The position numbers and the translations under genes are program-made. Under the pieces are notes generated by a model. It was not told the origin of the DNA. It worked only from the letters and a program-made list of their open reading frames with translations, and did not search any database. From positions 1 to 39,647 of the forward strand of contig NZ_CALUWS010000028.1 in NCBI RefSeq assembly GCF_944324525.1: a stretch of DNA of 39,647 nucleotides. The letters are read 5' to 3'. Positions 17,077 to 24,490 of the stretch are shown piece by piece. The DNA comes from an uncultured Desulfovibrio sp. Its GTDB lineage: Bacteria > Desulfobacterota > Desulfovibrionia > Desulfovibrionales > Desulfovibrionaceae. The stretch's first letter is position 1. Each line of letters starts with the position of its first letter.

Positions 17077-18930
17077 ATGCGGATCTATCAATCTGACGTT
17101 TTGTGCATGGGTGCCGGCCTTGCCGGCGAGCGCGTGGCGGTGGAGGCGGCGCAGGCCGGCTTCAGCGTCATCTGCCTCAGCGTCGTGCCTCCCAAGCGTT
17201 CCCACTCCTCGGCGGCCATGGGCGGCATGCAGGCCGCGCTGGGCAACTCCATCATGGGCGACGGCGACTGTCCGGAGATCCATTTCAACGATACGGTCAA
17301 GGGCTCGGACTGGGGCTGTGACCAGGAAGTGGCGCGCATCTTCGCCAATACCGCGCCCATCGCCATGCGCGAGATGGCTTTCCTCGGCGTGCCGTGGAGT
17401 CGCGTCGTGCCCGGCGAGCACACCTACTACAAGGGCGGCAAACCCTTCCAGGCCACGGAAAAGGCCGAGAACGAGGGCCTTATCCACTCCCGCGCCTTCG
17501 GCGGTACGGCCAAATGGCGTACCTGCTACACCTCCGACGGCACCGGCCACGCCGTGCTCTTCACCCTGGACAACCGCCTGCTTCAGCTGGGCGTGACCAT
17601 GCACGACCGTACCCAGGCCGAGGCCCTCATCCATGACGGCCAGACCTGCATGGGCTGCATCGCCCGCGACCTGCGCACCGGCGAGCTGGTGGCCTATCTG
17701 GCCAAGGCGACCCTCATCGCCACCGGCGGTTACGGCCGCATCTACCGCGCCACCACCAACGCCGTCATCTGCGACGGCGGCGGCCAGATCACGGCCCTTA
17801 ACACCGGCGTGGTGCCGCTGGGCAACATGGAGGCCGTGCAGTTCCATCCCACGGGCACCGTGCCCACGGACATCCTGGTGACCGAAGGCTGCCGCGGCGA
17901 CGGCGGCACCCTGCTGGACGTCAACGAATACCGTTTCATGCCCGACTACGAGCCGGAAAAGGCCGAACTGGCCTCCCGCGACGTGGTGTCCCGCCGTATG
18001 ACCGAACACATGCGCAAGGGCTTCGGCGTGCCCAGCCCCTACGGCGAACACCTCTGGCTGGACATCCGCCATCTGGGCGAGAAGCACATCAAGACCAACC
18101 TGCGCGAAGTGTACGACATCTCCACCCATTTCCTCGGCGTGGACCCCGTACACCAGCTCATCCCCGTGCGCCCCACCCAGCACTACAGCATGGGCGGCGT
18201 GCGCATCAACAAGGACGGCCACGCCTACGGCCTCAAGGGCCTGTTCGCGGCGGGCGAAGCCGCCTGCTGGGACATGCACGGCTTCAATCGTCTGGGCGGC
18301 AACTCGCTGGCCGAGACCGTGGTGTCCGGCCGCGTCATCGGCCAGAAGCTGGTGGAGTTCCTGCAGGGCTACGAGACGACCTTCTCCACGCAGGCCACCA
18401 ACGAGGCGGCCCTGCAGGTGCAGGATCGCATCACCCAGCTCAAGCGCGGCAGCGGCGACAACTGCTATGTGCTGCGTAACGCCATGCAGGACATCATGAT
18501 GGAGCATGTGGGCATCTTCCGTAACGGCAAGGACCTGGAAGCCGGCGTGGCCAAGCTCCAGGAACTGCTGGAACGCTGCAAGAACATGCGCCTGGAAGGC
18601 AACCAGCCCGGCCCCAATGCGGAGATGTCCATGGCCCTGCGCGTGCCCGGCATGATCAAGCTGGCGCTCTGCACGGCTTACGGCGCGCTCATGCGGACGG
18701 AGAGCCGCGGCGCCCATGCCCGCGAGGACTACCCCGAACGCAACGACAAGGACTGGCTGGTGCGTACCCTTGCCTACTGGAAGGAAGGGGCGGACCTGCC
18801 CACGCTGGAATACGAACGGGCGACCCCGTGGTTCATCCTGCCCCCCGGCGACCGCGGCTACGGCGGCGGCAAGATCATTCAGGGCGACATGACCAATGAA
18901 AAGGTCATCGGCTACGACCAACAGGCCTAA
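17077..18930 (+). CDS. frdA: Fumarate reductase flavoprotein subunit
   Basis: A 617-residue catalytic subunit that reduces fumarate to succinate on the cytoplasmic side. The FAD Rossmann start is LCMGAGLAGERVAVEAA. The covalent FAD site is His43 in RSHSSAAMGGMQ. Substrate-site elements are present: TGGYGRIY, QFHPTGT, VTEGCRGDGG, HYSMGGVRIN, and the late segment FNRLGGNSLAETVVSGR. The length is normal for the Wolinella-type subunit. It starts 10 bases after frdC with GGGGGG(T)AAT as ribosome binding site, and frdB begins 13 bases after its stop. I see no missing residue, so the enzyme should be active. Confidence 0.97.
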   Translation: MRIYQSDVLCMGAGLAGERVAVEAAQAGFSVICLSVVPPKRSHSSAAMGGMQAALGNSIMGDGDCPEIHFNDTVKGSDWGCDQEVARIFANTAPIAMREMAFLGVPWSRVVPGEHTYYKGGKPFQATEKAENEGLIHSRAFGGTAKWRTCYTSDGTGHAVLFTLDNRLLQLGVTMHDRTQAEALIHDGQTCMGCIARDLRTGELVAYLAKATLIATGGYGRIYRATTNAVICDGGGQITALNTGVVPLGNMEAVQFHPTGTVPTDILVTEGCRGDGGTLLDVNEYRFMPDYEPEKAELASRDVVSRRMTEHMRKGFGVPSPYGEHLWLDIRHLGEKHIKTNLREVYDISTHFLGVDPVHQLIPVRPTQHYSMGGVRINKDGHAYGLKGLFAAGEAACWDMHGFNRLGGNSLAETVVSGRVIGQKLVEFLQGYETTFSTQATNEAALQVQDRITQLKRGSGDNCYVLRNAMQDIMMEHVGIFRNGKDLEAGVAKLQELLERCKNMRLEGNQPGPNAEMSMALRVPGMIKLALCTAYGALMRTESRGAHAREDYPERNDKDWLVRTLAYWKEGADLPTLEYERATPWFILPPGDRGYGGGKIIQGDMTNEKVIGYDQQA

Positions 18931-18942
18931 GGGAGACGAACA

Positions 18943-19728
18943 ATGGGACGCATTCTGACCTTTGAGATATTCCGCTACAACCCGCTGGATCCCCGGTCCA
19001 TGCCGCACATGCAGACCTTCACCCTGGAGGAGCAGCGCAGCATGACGCTCTTCGTGGCGCTGAACCAGATCCGCGAACATCAGGACGCCACCCTGCAGTT
19101 CGACTTCTGCTGCCGGGCGGGCATCTGCGGTTCCTGCGGCATGGTCATCAACGGCCGGCCCGGCCTGGCCTGCCATACCCAGACCAGCGACCTGCCGGAA
19201 CGCATCACCCTGCATCCGCTGCCGGTGTTCAAACTGCTGGGGGACCTGTCCGTGGATACGGGCACCTGGTTCCGCAACGTGGGCAAGAAGATCGAGTCCT
19301 GGCTGCATACCAACAAGACCTTCGATCCCAACGCGCAGGAAGAGCGCATGGACAACGAGCTGGCCACCCAGATCTTCGAGCTGGACCGCTGCATCGAATG
19401 CGGCTGCTGTGTGGCCGCCTGCGGCACGGCGCTCATGCGCAAGGACTTCATCGGCGCCACGTCCATCAACCGCATGGCGCGCTTCTACATCGACCCCCGC
19501 GACCAGCGCACGCCCAAGGACTTCTATGACCTTATCGGCGACGATAACGGCGTGTTCGGCTGCATGGGCCTGCTGGCCTGCGACGACATCTGCCCCAAGC
19601 AGATCCCGCTGCAGGATCAGCTGGGCATCATGCGCCGCATGGTGAGCATCGAGTCCGTGCGCGGCTGGCTGCCGGAGGGCATCCGCAAGCGTCTGGGCGG
19701 CGGCTGCGGCTGCGGCCGGCACAAGTAG
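18943..19728 (+). CDS. frdB: Fumarate reductase iron-sulfur subunit
   Basis: A 261-residue electron-transfer subunit between cytochrome b and FrdA. The [2Fe-2S] ligands are Cys57, Cys62, Cys65 and Cys77 (CCRAGICGSCG). The [4Fe-4S] group is CIECGCCVAAC (Cys150, 153, 156, with Cys217), and the [3Fe-4S] group involves Cys160, Cys207 and Cys213 in the CMGLLACDDICPKQ region. The C-terminus is Gly/Cys-rich (GGGCGCGRHK), which is unusual and not part of the core cluster set. It is the last gene of the malate/fumarate cassette; repeat R2 begins five bases after its stop. Confidence 0.97.
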   Translation: MGRILTFEIFRYNPLDPRSMPHMQTFTLEEQRSMTLFVALNQIREHQDATLQFDFCCRAGICGSCGMVINGRPGLACHTQTSDLPERITLHPLPVFKLLGDLSVDTGTWFRNVGKKIESWLHTNKTFDPNAQEERMDNELATQIFELDRCIECGCCVAACGTALMRKDFIGATSINRMARFYIDPRDQRTPKDFYDLIGDDNGVFGCMGLLACDDICPKQIPLQDQLGIMRRMVSIESVRGWLPEGIRKRLGGGCGCGRHK

Positions 19729-19732
19729 GCGT

Positions 19733-19880
19733 TAGAGCATTTTGCCTTTGAAAAAGGCAAAATGCGAGGCGGCGGCACAGCGCCGCCCGGCCGAAAGTGA
19801 GCGGAAAAACCGCGTTTTTTCCGCGAAACGTCAGGCCGTATGGTTTGAAACGCAGAGCGTTTCAAACTGAAAATGCTCTA
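19733..19880 (+). repeat. Dispersed repeat R2, copy a (TAGAGCA/TGCTCTA ends)
   Basis: This 148-bp block is bounded by TAGAGCATTTT and AAAATGCTCTA, which are perfect inverted repeats. Inside are four hairpins: TTTTGCCTTT/AAAGGCAAAA, GGCGGCG/CGCCGCC, GCGGAAAAA/TTTTTTCCGC and TTTGAAACG/CGTTTCAAA. A diverged copy is at 32118-32262. It has no gene. Sitting right after frdB, it may act as the 3' end or a transcription stop for the cassette. Confidence 0.8.
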
Positions 19881-19961
19881 GGACGTTCGTATCATCACAG
19901 GCCGGGGCAAGGCCCCGGCCAGACGACGGCGCGCCGAGCTGCCGTCGGAAGGAGCCTTGCC

Positions 19962-20645
19962 ATGCTTATCAAACAGTGGATGACGCACGAAGTGGTTTCC
20001 GTCCTGCCGGACACTTCGCTGCTCAAGTGCAAGAGCCTGCTGCGCGACATGAACATCAGCCACCTGCCCGTGGTGGACAAGCAGGGCCATGTGGTCGGCC
20101 TGCTCTGCGACGACGACATCAAGGAATTCTCGCCGCAGCATACCACCGGTCTGGAAGTGCTGGAGCTGCTCGACATCCTTGCGGAAACGCCGGCCAAGCA
20201 GATCATGGTCGTGGCCCCGCACACCATCCATATCGATGAGACGGTGGAAAACGCCGCCATCCTCATGGACGAGAAGCGCGTGAACTGTCTGCCGGTGGTG
20301 GACGGCAACGACAAGCTCGTGGGCATCGTCACGGAGTCGGACATCTTCAAGACCTTCATCAGCATCACCGGTTCCCGCACCGAGAGCGTGCAGATGGCTT
20401 TCGTGCTGGAAAACAAGCCGGGCACGCTGCGCGCCATCCTCGACCGTCTCAAGGAAGCCAAGGCCCGCGTGGTGACGGTGCTCTCCAACATCCGGGACGA
20501 CGGCCGCCGCGGCGTCACTCTGCGGTTCCGTGGCGAGGAGCGCGCAGTGGAGGACGAGCTCATCAAGGAGTTCTGCGCGCAGGGGACGGTACAGTACTGG
20601 GGACGCGGCCACGAGATCCATATCGTGGGCGACAACAATATTTAG
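19962..20645 (+). CDS. CBS-domain pair plus ACT-domain protein
   Basis: A 227-residue soluble protein. Two CBS domains span about residues 1-145 (LIKQWMTHEVVSV, ISHLPVVDKQGHVVGL, then KQIMVVAPHTIHID and VNCLPVVDGNDKLVGIVTESD), followed by an ACT-like domain from about residue 150 (VQMAFVLENKPGTLRAILD). CBS pairs bind adenine nucleotides and ACT domains bind small ligands such as amino acids, so a sensor role is likely, with the target unknown. This is the AcuB-like arrangement. The start at 19962 follows GGAAGGAG; the longer open frame would run into repeat R2. It is monocistronic, ending at a strong terminator. Confidence 0.85.
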   Translation: MLIKQWMTHEVVSVLPDTSLLKCKSLLRDMNISHLPVVDKQGHVVGLLCDDDIKEFSPQHTTGLEVLELLDILAETPAKQIMVVAPHTIHIDETVENAAILMDEKRVNCLPVVDGNDKLVGIVTESDIFKTFISITGSRTESVQMAFVLENKPGTLRAILDRLKEAKARVVTVLSNIRDDGRRGVTLRFRGEERAVEDELIKEFCAQGTVQYWGRGHEIHIVGDNNI

Positions 20646-20669
20646 CCCCTCCCACAGGCCTTCCTTTCG

Positions 20670-20703
20670 GGGAGACTGACCGACAGGTCAGTCTCCCTTT
20701 TTT
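20670..20703 (+). terminator. Rho-independent terminator after the CBS-ACT gene
   Basis: A perfect 12-bp stem GGGAGACTGACC/GGTCAGTCTCCC with a GACA loop is followed by six T. Confidence 0.95.
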
Positions 20704-20734
20704 GTGACGCGGAAAAGATTTTTCTTTCATCCGT

Positions 20735-20963
20735 TAGGGCCTGTTGACGCTATTCGCTGCCTGTTTGGGGGGAAGGGGAACCCCTCGCCTCGCGCGGGAG
20801 GGGGTTCCCCTTCCCCCCAAGCCCCCCATCCCTTCCCCAGCGCGCTTTTACCGGGGAAGGGGCGGGAAAACGAGGCAAGCCCGCCCCCAAAATAAGTGGA
20901 ACGTGTATGGTTTTGTTTGGTTGCTTGTTGAAATCATTTGTAAAATTTGTGTTGACAGGCTCT
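20735..20963 (+). repeat. Dispersed repeat R1, copy c (complete short form)
   Basis: It starts TAGGGCCTGTTGACGC and ends GTGTTGACAGGCTCTG; the ends are imperfect inverted repeats, about 11 of 16 positions matching. Between them are TTCGCTGCCTGTTTGGGGGG, facing tracts GGGGTT/GTTCCCC, CCCCCATCCCTTCCCCAGCG, and an AT-rich right part (GTTGAAATCATTTGTAAAAT). This copy lacks the TCGATGCCCGTAAGG module. It shows the element's boundaries best. Confidence 0.75.
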
Positions 20964-21045
20964 GGAAGGAAAGATGACGAGAACGCCGTTTCCCGCTTCG
21001 CTGCGAAAAGGCTGGATCCGCCCGCGCGAAGAGTCCCTTCCCATG
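20964..21045 (+). repeat. Fragment of repeat R1
   Basis: AAAGATGACGAGAACGCCGT and CGCTTCGCTGCGAAAAGGCT match the stem-loop part of R1 copies a and b, next to the end of copy c. It looks like a partial or rearranged copy joined to a complete one. Confidence 0.6.
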
Positions 21046-21063
21046 AAAAGCTCACTCCGCATC

Positions 21064-21091
21064 TTGACAGGGTGGCGCAAAGGATTATGCT
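21064..21091 (+). promoter_or_regulatory. Promoter of the ORP-like cluster
   Basis: TTGACA (21064-21069) and TATGCT (21086-21091) are 16 bases apart and lie 40 bases before the DUF134 fusion gene. I looked for a -24/-12 (sigma-54) element, known from ORP clusters in Desulfovibrio; TGGCGC..ATGC here has the wrong spacing. Confidence 0.6.
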
Positions 21092-21130
21092 CATTTGTGC
21101 AAAACAAATAGCCGTCCGACGGAGGAGAAG

Positions 21131-21814
21131 ATGCCGCGTCCGCGCCATTGCCGCTATGTCAGCGCCGCGCCCAGCGTGACCTATTTCAAGCCGCGGGGTA
21201 TCCCCCTGACGGAACTGGAAGAGGCCTGCCTGAGCGTGGAAGGGCTGGAGGCCCTGCGGCTGGCGGACATGGAAGGGTTGACGGCCATCGAGGCCGCCCG
21301 GCGCATGCGGGTCTCCCGCCATAGTTTCGGCCGTACGCTGGCGACGGCCCGGCGCACGGTGGCGACAGCCCTTTGCCGGGGACAGGCCCTGCGCATCGAG
21401 GGCGGCACCTACGCCGTGGCGTCGCCCTGTACGCCGGCGGCCGACAAGGAGAAGAAGCAGATGCGGAAGATAGCCGTTTCCAGTGAAGGCCCGACGCTCG
21501 ACGATGCGGTGGATCCGCGTTTTGGCCGGGCAGGGGGCTTCGTGGTGGTCGATCTGCCGGATATGACCATCAGTTATATCGACAATGGCGCCTCCCAGGC
21601 CATGAGCATGGGGGCGGGCATCGAGACCGCCGAGCGCATGGCCCGGGCCGGGGTGGAGGTGGTGCTGAGCGGCTATGTGGGCCCCAAGGCCTTCGAGGCG
21701 CTGACGGCGGCGGGCATCAAGGTCTGTCAGAATGTGGAGGGCATCAGCGTGGGCGAAGCCGTGGAGCGCTTCCGCAAGGGTGAATACCCCTTTGCCGACG
21801 GGCCCAACAAGTAG
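21131..21814 (+). CDS. DUF134 DNA-binding domain fused to a FeMo-co-binding (NifX-type) domain
   Basis: A 227-residue two-domain protein. Residues 1-100 are DUF134 (MPRPRHCRYV start; helix-turn-helix LTAIEAARRMRVSRHSFGRT). Residues from about 112 form a dinitrogenase iron-molybdenum cofactor-binding domain (RKIAVSSEGPTLDDAVDPRFGRAGGF; DNGASQAMSMGAGIETAE), the fold of NifX, NafY and the orange protein. A metal-cofactor or cluster sensor that binds DNA is the natural inference. The ATG at 21131 follows GGAGGAGAAG and begins the conserved DUF134 motif. The next gene, an ATPase, starts 10 bases after the stop, so five genes form one unit. No nitrogenase gene is present, so nitrogen fixation is not implied. 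Confidence 0.88.
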   Translation: MPRPRHCRYVSAAPSVTYFKPRGIPLTELEEACLSVEGLEALRLADMEGLTAIEAARRMRVSRHSFGRTLATARRTVATALCRGQALRIEGGTYAVASPCTPAADKEKKQMRKIAVSSEGPTLDDAVDPRFGRAGGFVVVDLPDMTISYIDNGASQAMSMGAGIETAERMARAGVEVVLSGYVGPKAFEALTAAGIKVCQNVEGISVGEAVERFRKGEYPFADGPNK

Positions 21815-21824
21815 CGGAGGGCAT

Positions 21825-22733
21825 ATGCGCATTGCCATTGCCAGCGGCAAGGGCGGCGCGGGCAAGACCTGCGTCACGGCCTCGCTTGCCGCCGTATGGG
21901 ACGGACCGCTCGTGGCGGTGGACACGGACGTGGAGGCCCCCAACCTTCATCTTTTCCTGCGGCCGCGGATAACGGAAGAGCGGACAGCCTGGCTGGACGT
22001 GCCGCTGCTGTCGCCGGAGAAGTGCCGGCATTGCGATAAATGCCGGGACATCTGTTCGTACAAGGCCATCGCGTCCTTTGTGGGCCGCATCAGCATCTTT
22101 CCGGACATGTGTCATGGCTGCAACGGCTGCTTCGCCGTCTGTCCGTCCGGGGCATTGACGCGCGGCAGGCGCGAGCTGGGCCGCATCCTCAACGGCAGCG
22201 CGCTGGACGGGCGGGCCGCTTTCCTCATGGGGCGCACCCGCATCGGGGAATCCATGACGCCGCCTCTGCTGCGGCAGGAACAGGCCCGTCTGACGGAACT
22301 ATTGGCCGAAGGGGACGGCATGGCGGAGCCGGACGTGCTCATGGATGCGCCTCCCGGCGTGAGTTGCCCGGCCGTCACCGTGGCGCGGGAGGCGGACATG
22401 CTGCTCCTGGTGGCGGACCCCTCGCCGTTCGGTTTCCATGATTTCCGGCTGGCGCATCAGGCTTTCGTGCCCTTGTACAAGCCCATCTGCGTGGTGACCA
22501 ACCGGGCCGGCGCTCCGGGCAACGCCGAAGGGGACGCCGCCGTACGCGCCTATTGTCGGGAGCAGGGCCTGCCGCATCTGGGCGAACTGCCCTTTGACCG
22601 GGCGGCCGCCGAACAGTACGCCCGCGGAGGTCTCGTGGCGGAACTTTCGCCGGACTGGCGGCAGCGCTTCGAGGGGTTGCGCGACGCCCTGCGTCAGGCC
22701 GCGCCTGCCGCAAAGGAGGCCTGCCATGCGTGA
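21825..22733 (+). CDS. MinD/Mrp-type ATPase with inserted ferredoxin domain (first of pair)
   Basis: A 302-residue P-loop ATPase. The deviant Walker A is ASGKGGAGKT at residues 6-15, the switch region is VAVDTDVEAPNLHL, and a 2[4Fe-4S] ferredoxin is inserted at about residues 65-115 (CRHCDKCRDIC and CHGCNGCFAVC). Later VLMDAPPGVSCP and LLLVADPSPFGFHD are the Walker B side and base-binding regions. Proteins of this type sit in pairs in ORP clusters of Desulfovibrio and are thought to build or load a metal cluster. GGAGG precedes the ATG by 7 bases. Its stop overlaps the next gene by eight bases, so the two subunits are likely translated together and may form a heterodimer. Confidence 0.9.
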   Translation: MRIAIASGKGGAGKTCVTASLAAVWDGPLVAVDTDVEAPNLHLFLRPRITEERTAWLDVPLLSPEKCRHCDKCRDICSYKAIASFVGRISIFPDMCHGCNGCFAVCPSGALTRGRRELGRILNGSALDGRAAFLMGRTRIGESMTPPLLRQEQARLTELLAEGDGMAEPDVLMDAPPGVSCPAVTVAREADMLLLVADPSPFGFHDFRLAHQAFVPLYKPICVVTNRAGAPGNAEGDAAVRAYCREQGLPHLGELPFDRAAAEQYARGGLVAELSPDWRQRFEGLRDALRQAAPAAKEACHA

Positions 22734-23601
22734 GATCGTCATCATCAGCGGCAAGGGGGGCACCGGCAAGACGACCGTCTGCGCCGCCTTTGCCCATCTG
22801 GCTGAAAACAAGATCATCTGCGATCTGGATGTGGACGCGCCCGACCTGCATATCCTGCTGGAGCCGCACAAACAGCGCACGGAGGCTTTCCGTTCCGGCC
22901 TTGCCGTGAGCATAGATCCGCAAAAATGCGTCCGCTGCGGGCGCTGCGCCGAGCTCTGCGCCTTCGGGGCCGTGCGGGCGACGGCGGAAGGCGGCTATGC
23001 CGTGGATGCCCTGCGCTGCGAAGGCTGCGGCGTCTGCGCGGCCCTGTGCCCGCACAAGGCCATCGACACGGCGGAAAACCACTGCGGGGACTGGTACGTC
23101 AGCGACAGCCGTTTCGGCCTCATGGTGCACGCCCAGCTTTTCCCCGGGCAGGAGAATTCCGGCCGCCTCGTCAGTCTGCTCAAGACCGAGGCCCGGCGGC
23201 TGGCCAGGGAGCAGGGGCGCGAGATCATCCTTTGCGACGGCTCGCCGGGCGTCGGCTGCCCGGTCATTGCCTCCCTGTCCGGCGCACAGCTCGCCGTGGG
23301 CGTGGTGGAACCCACTCCCTCAGGTCGGCACGACTTCGGCCGCATCGCCGAATTGTGCCGCCATTTCCGTATCCCGCTGGCCGTCATCATCAACAAGGCG
23401 GATCTCAATCGGGCTGAAAGCGCGGCCATCGCCGCCCAATGCGCGGCGGACGGGCATACCCTGCTCGGCGAGCTGCCCTTCGACCCGCTGGTCACGGAGA
23501 TCATGGTGCGTCGTCAGGCCCTTACGGAAAGCGACAATCCGCTTGGCAACCGCCTGAAGGAGATATGGTCGGCCCTTCAGGAGCTGCGCACGAGCCGTTG
23601 A
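22726..23601 (+). CDS. MinD/Mrp-type ATPase with inserted ferredoxin domain (second of pair)
   Basis: A 291-residue paralogue of the preceding gene: Walker A ISGKGGTGKTT at residues 6-16, CDLDVDAPDLHIL, ferredoxin insert with CVRCGRCAELC and CEGCGVCAALC, then ILCDGSPGVGCPV and VGVVEPTPSGRHDF. All eight cluster Cys are present. The start ATG at 22726 overlaps the upstream stop (ATGCGTGA), and AAAGGAGG lies 7 bases before it. The pair probably acts as an ATP-driven scaffold or insertase for a metal cluster in the ORP-like protein encoded next; this rests on the neighbourhood. Confidence 0.9.
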   Translation: MREIVIISGKGGTGKTTVCAAFAHLAENKIICDLDVDAPDLHILLEPHKQRTEAFRSGLAVSIDPQKCVRCGRCAELCAFGAVRATAEGGYAVDALRCEGCGVCAALCPHKAIDTAENHCGDWYVSDSRFGLMVHAQLFPGQENSGRLVSLLKTEARRLAREQGREIILCDGSPGVGCPVIASLSGAQLAVGVVEPTPSGRHDFGRIAELCRHFRIPLAVIINKADLNRAESAAIAAQCAADGHTLLGELPFDPLVTEIMVRRQALTESDNPLGNRLKEIWSALQELRTSR

Positions 23602-23638
23602 GGCCGCGCGTTCACGACCAACGAACGGAGGATCTGAC

Positions 23639-24019
23639 ATGAGTTATCTGCTTGCCGTCCCGTCCGGCCTGCCGGGCGGACTCGATGCGCCGATGGGCAT
23701 GCACTTCGGCCACTGCGACATCTACACCCTGGTGGAGGTGGACGGTGACGCCATCACATCGGTCACCACCCTGGAAAACGTGCCGCACCAGCAGGGCGGC
23801 TGCCTGGCCCCCGTGCAGCATCTTGCCTCGCGCAACGTGAGCAAACTGCTTGCCGGCGGGATGGGTATGCGTCCGCTCATGGCCTTCCAGCAAGCCGGGG
23901 TGGAAGTCTACTACGCCGGGCAGCAGCCCACGGTAGGCAGCGCCGTCAAAGCCTTTCTGGAAGGCAAGCTGCCGCCGTTCTCCACGGAATTCACCTGCGG
24001 TGGCGGCGGGCATCACTAG
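23639..24019 (+). CDS. NifX/orange-protein-like metal-cofactor-binding protein
   Basis: A 126-residue single-domain member of the dinitrogenase FeMo-cofactor family. Visible family features are the start with a short beta strand (YLLAVPSG), a central MHFGHCDIYTLVEV with His and Cys, ENVPHQQGGCLAP, and LLAGGMGMRPLMAFQQAGVE. In Desulfovibrio the related ORP carries a molybdenum-copper-sulfide cluster; whether this one does is unknown. The tail (FTCGGGGHH) adds one Cys and two His, a possible metal hook. It follows the ATPase pair by 37 bases with GAACGGAGGAT as ribosome binding site. Confidence 0.85.
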   Translation: MSYLLAVPSGLPGGLDAPMGMHFGHCDIYTLVEVDGDAITSVTTLENVPHQQGGCLAPVQHLASRNVSKLLAGGMGMRPLMAFQQAGVEVYYAGQQPTVGSAVKAFLEGKLPPFSTEFTCGGGGHH

Positions 24020-24030
24020 GAGCGGCGCGC

Positions 24031-24390
24031 ATGGATATCCTTTGCGTCACGCAACGTCCCGACTGCTGGGAGGCGCTGCGCCCGGTCTTTGCGGCACAGG
24101 GAGCGACTCTGCGGCTGCTGCCGGCACTGGATGCGGCTCTGGCGGACATGGCCGCCACGCCGCCAGCGCTCTGCCTGCTCGATCTGGATGCGGCAGCCGA
24201 CCTGCGGGCGGCCGTCATCAGGATACTTACCCTCAACGCCGCCATCCACACGGCAGCCGTGACCGACCTCGACGCGGCGGTATTCCATGACAGCATGGAA
24301 GGTCTCGGCATGCTCATGGGCTTGCCCCGCACGCCTGCCGCCGCGGATATCGAACGCCTGCTGGAGGCGCTGCGGGCCATATCCGCCTGA
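24031..24390 (+). CDS. Degenerate response-regulator-like protein
   Basis: A 119-residue protein with the size and strand-helix rhythm of a receiver domain: MDILCVTQRPD at strand 1, ALCLLDLDAAADL at strand 3 with an Asp where phosphorylation would occur, and a predicted helix at the end. The acidic pair after strand 1 and the Lys of strand 5 are not seen (LGMLMGLPRTP takes the usual KP place), so it probably is not phosphorylated in the normal way. It begins 11 bases after the ORP-like gene and closes the operon. It may be a binding partner in the complex. Fold assignment is by eye and could be wrong. Confidence 0.55.
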   Translation: MDILCVTQRPDCWEALRPVFAAQGATLRLLPALDAALADMAATPPALCLLDLDAAADLRAAVIRILTLNAAIHTAAVTDLDAAVFHDSMEGLGMLMGLPRTPAAADIERLLEALRAISA

Positions 24391-24430
24391 AGCGTCCGGC
24401 AGCGGAGGAAAGAGAAGGCGAACAACCATA

Positions 24431-24463
24431 AAAAGCGGCTGTCCGAATCGGACAGCCGCTTTT
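24431..24463. terminator. Bidirectional terminator
   Basis: AAAAGCGGCTGTCC pairs perfectly with GGACAGCCGCTTTT around a 5-base loop. It has T-runs on both strands and separates the plus-strand ORP-like operon from the convergent TRAP binding protein gene. Confidence 0.95.
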
Positions 24464-24490
24464 CATATGCGGGGTCACACGTATGGCGGA

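Noticed and set aside
16363-19722. A 1119-codon minus-strand frame opposite fumarate reductase, and a 505-codon one at 11897-13414
   Set aside because: Composition is His/Gly/Ala-rich as expected for the antisense of GC-rich genes, and the plus strand encodes well-known enzymes with all motifs.
21070-21091. Sigma-54 promoter before the ORP-like cluster
   Set aside because: TGGC and the following GC are 13 rather than 10 bases apart; the TTGACA/TATGCT pair fits better.
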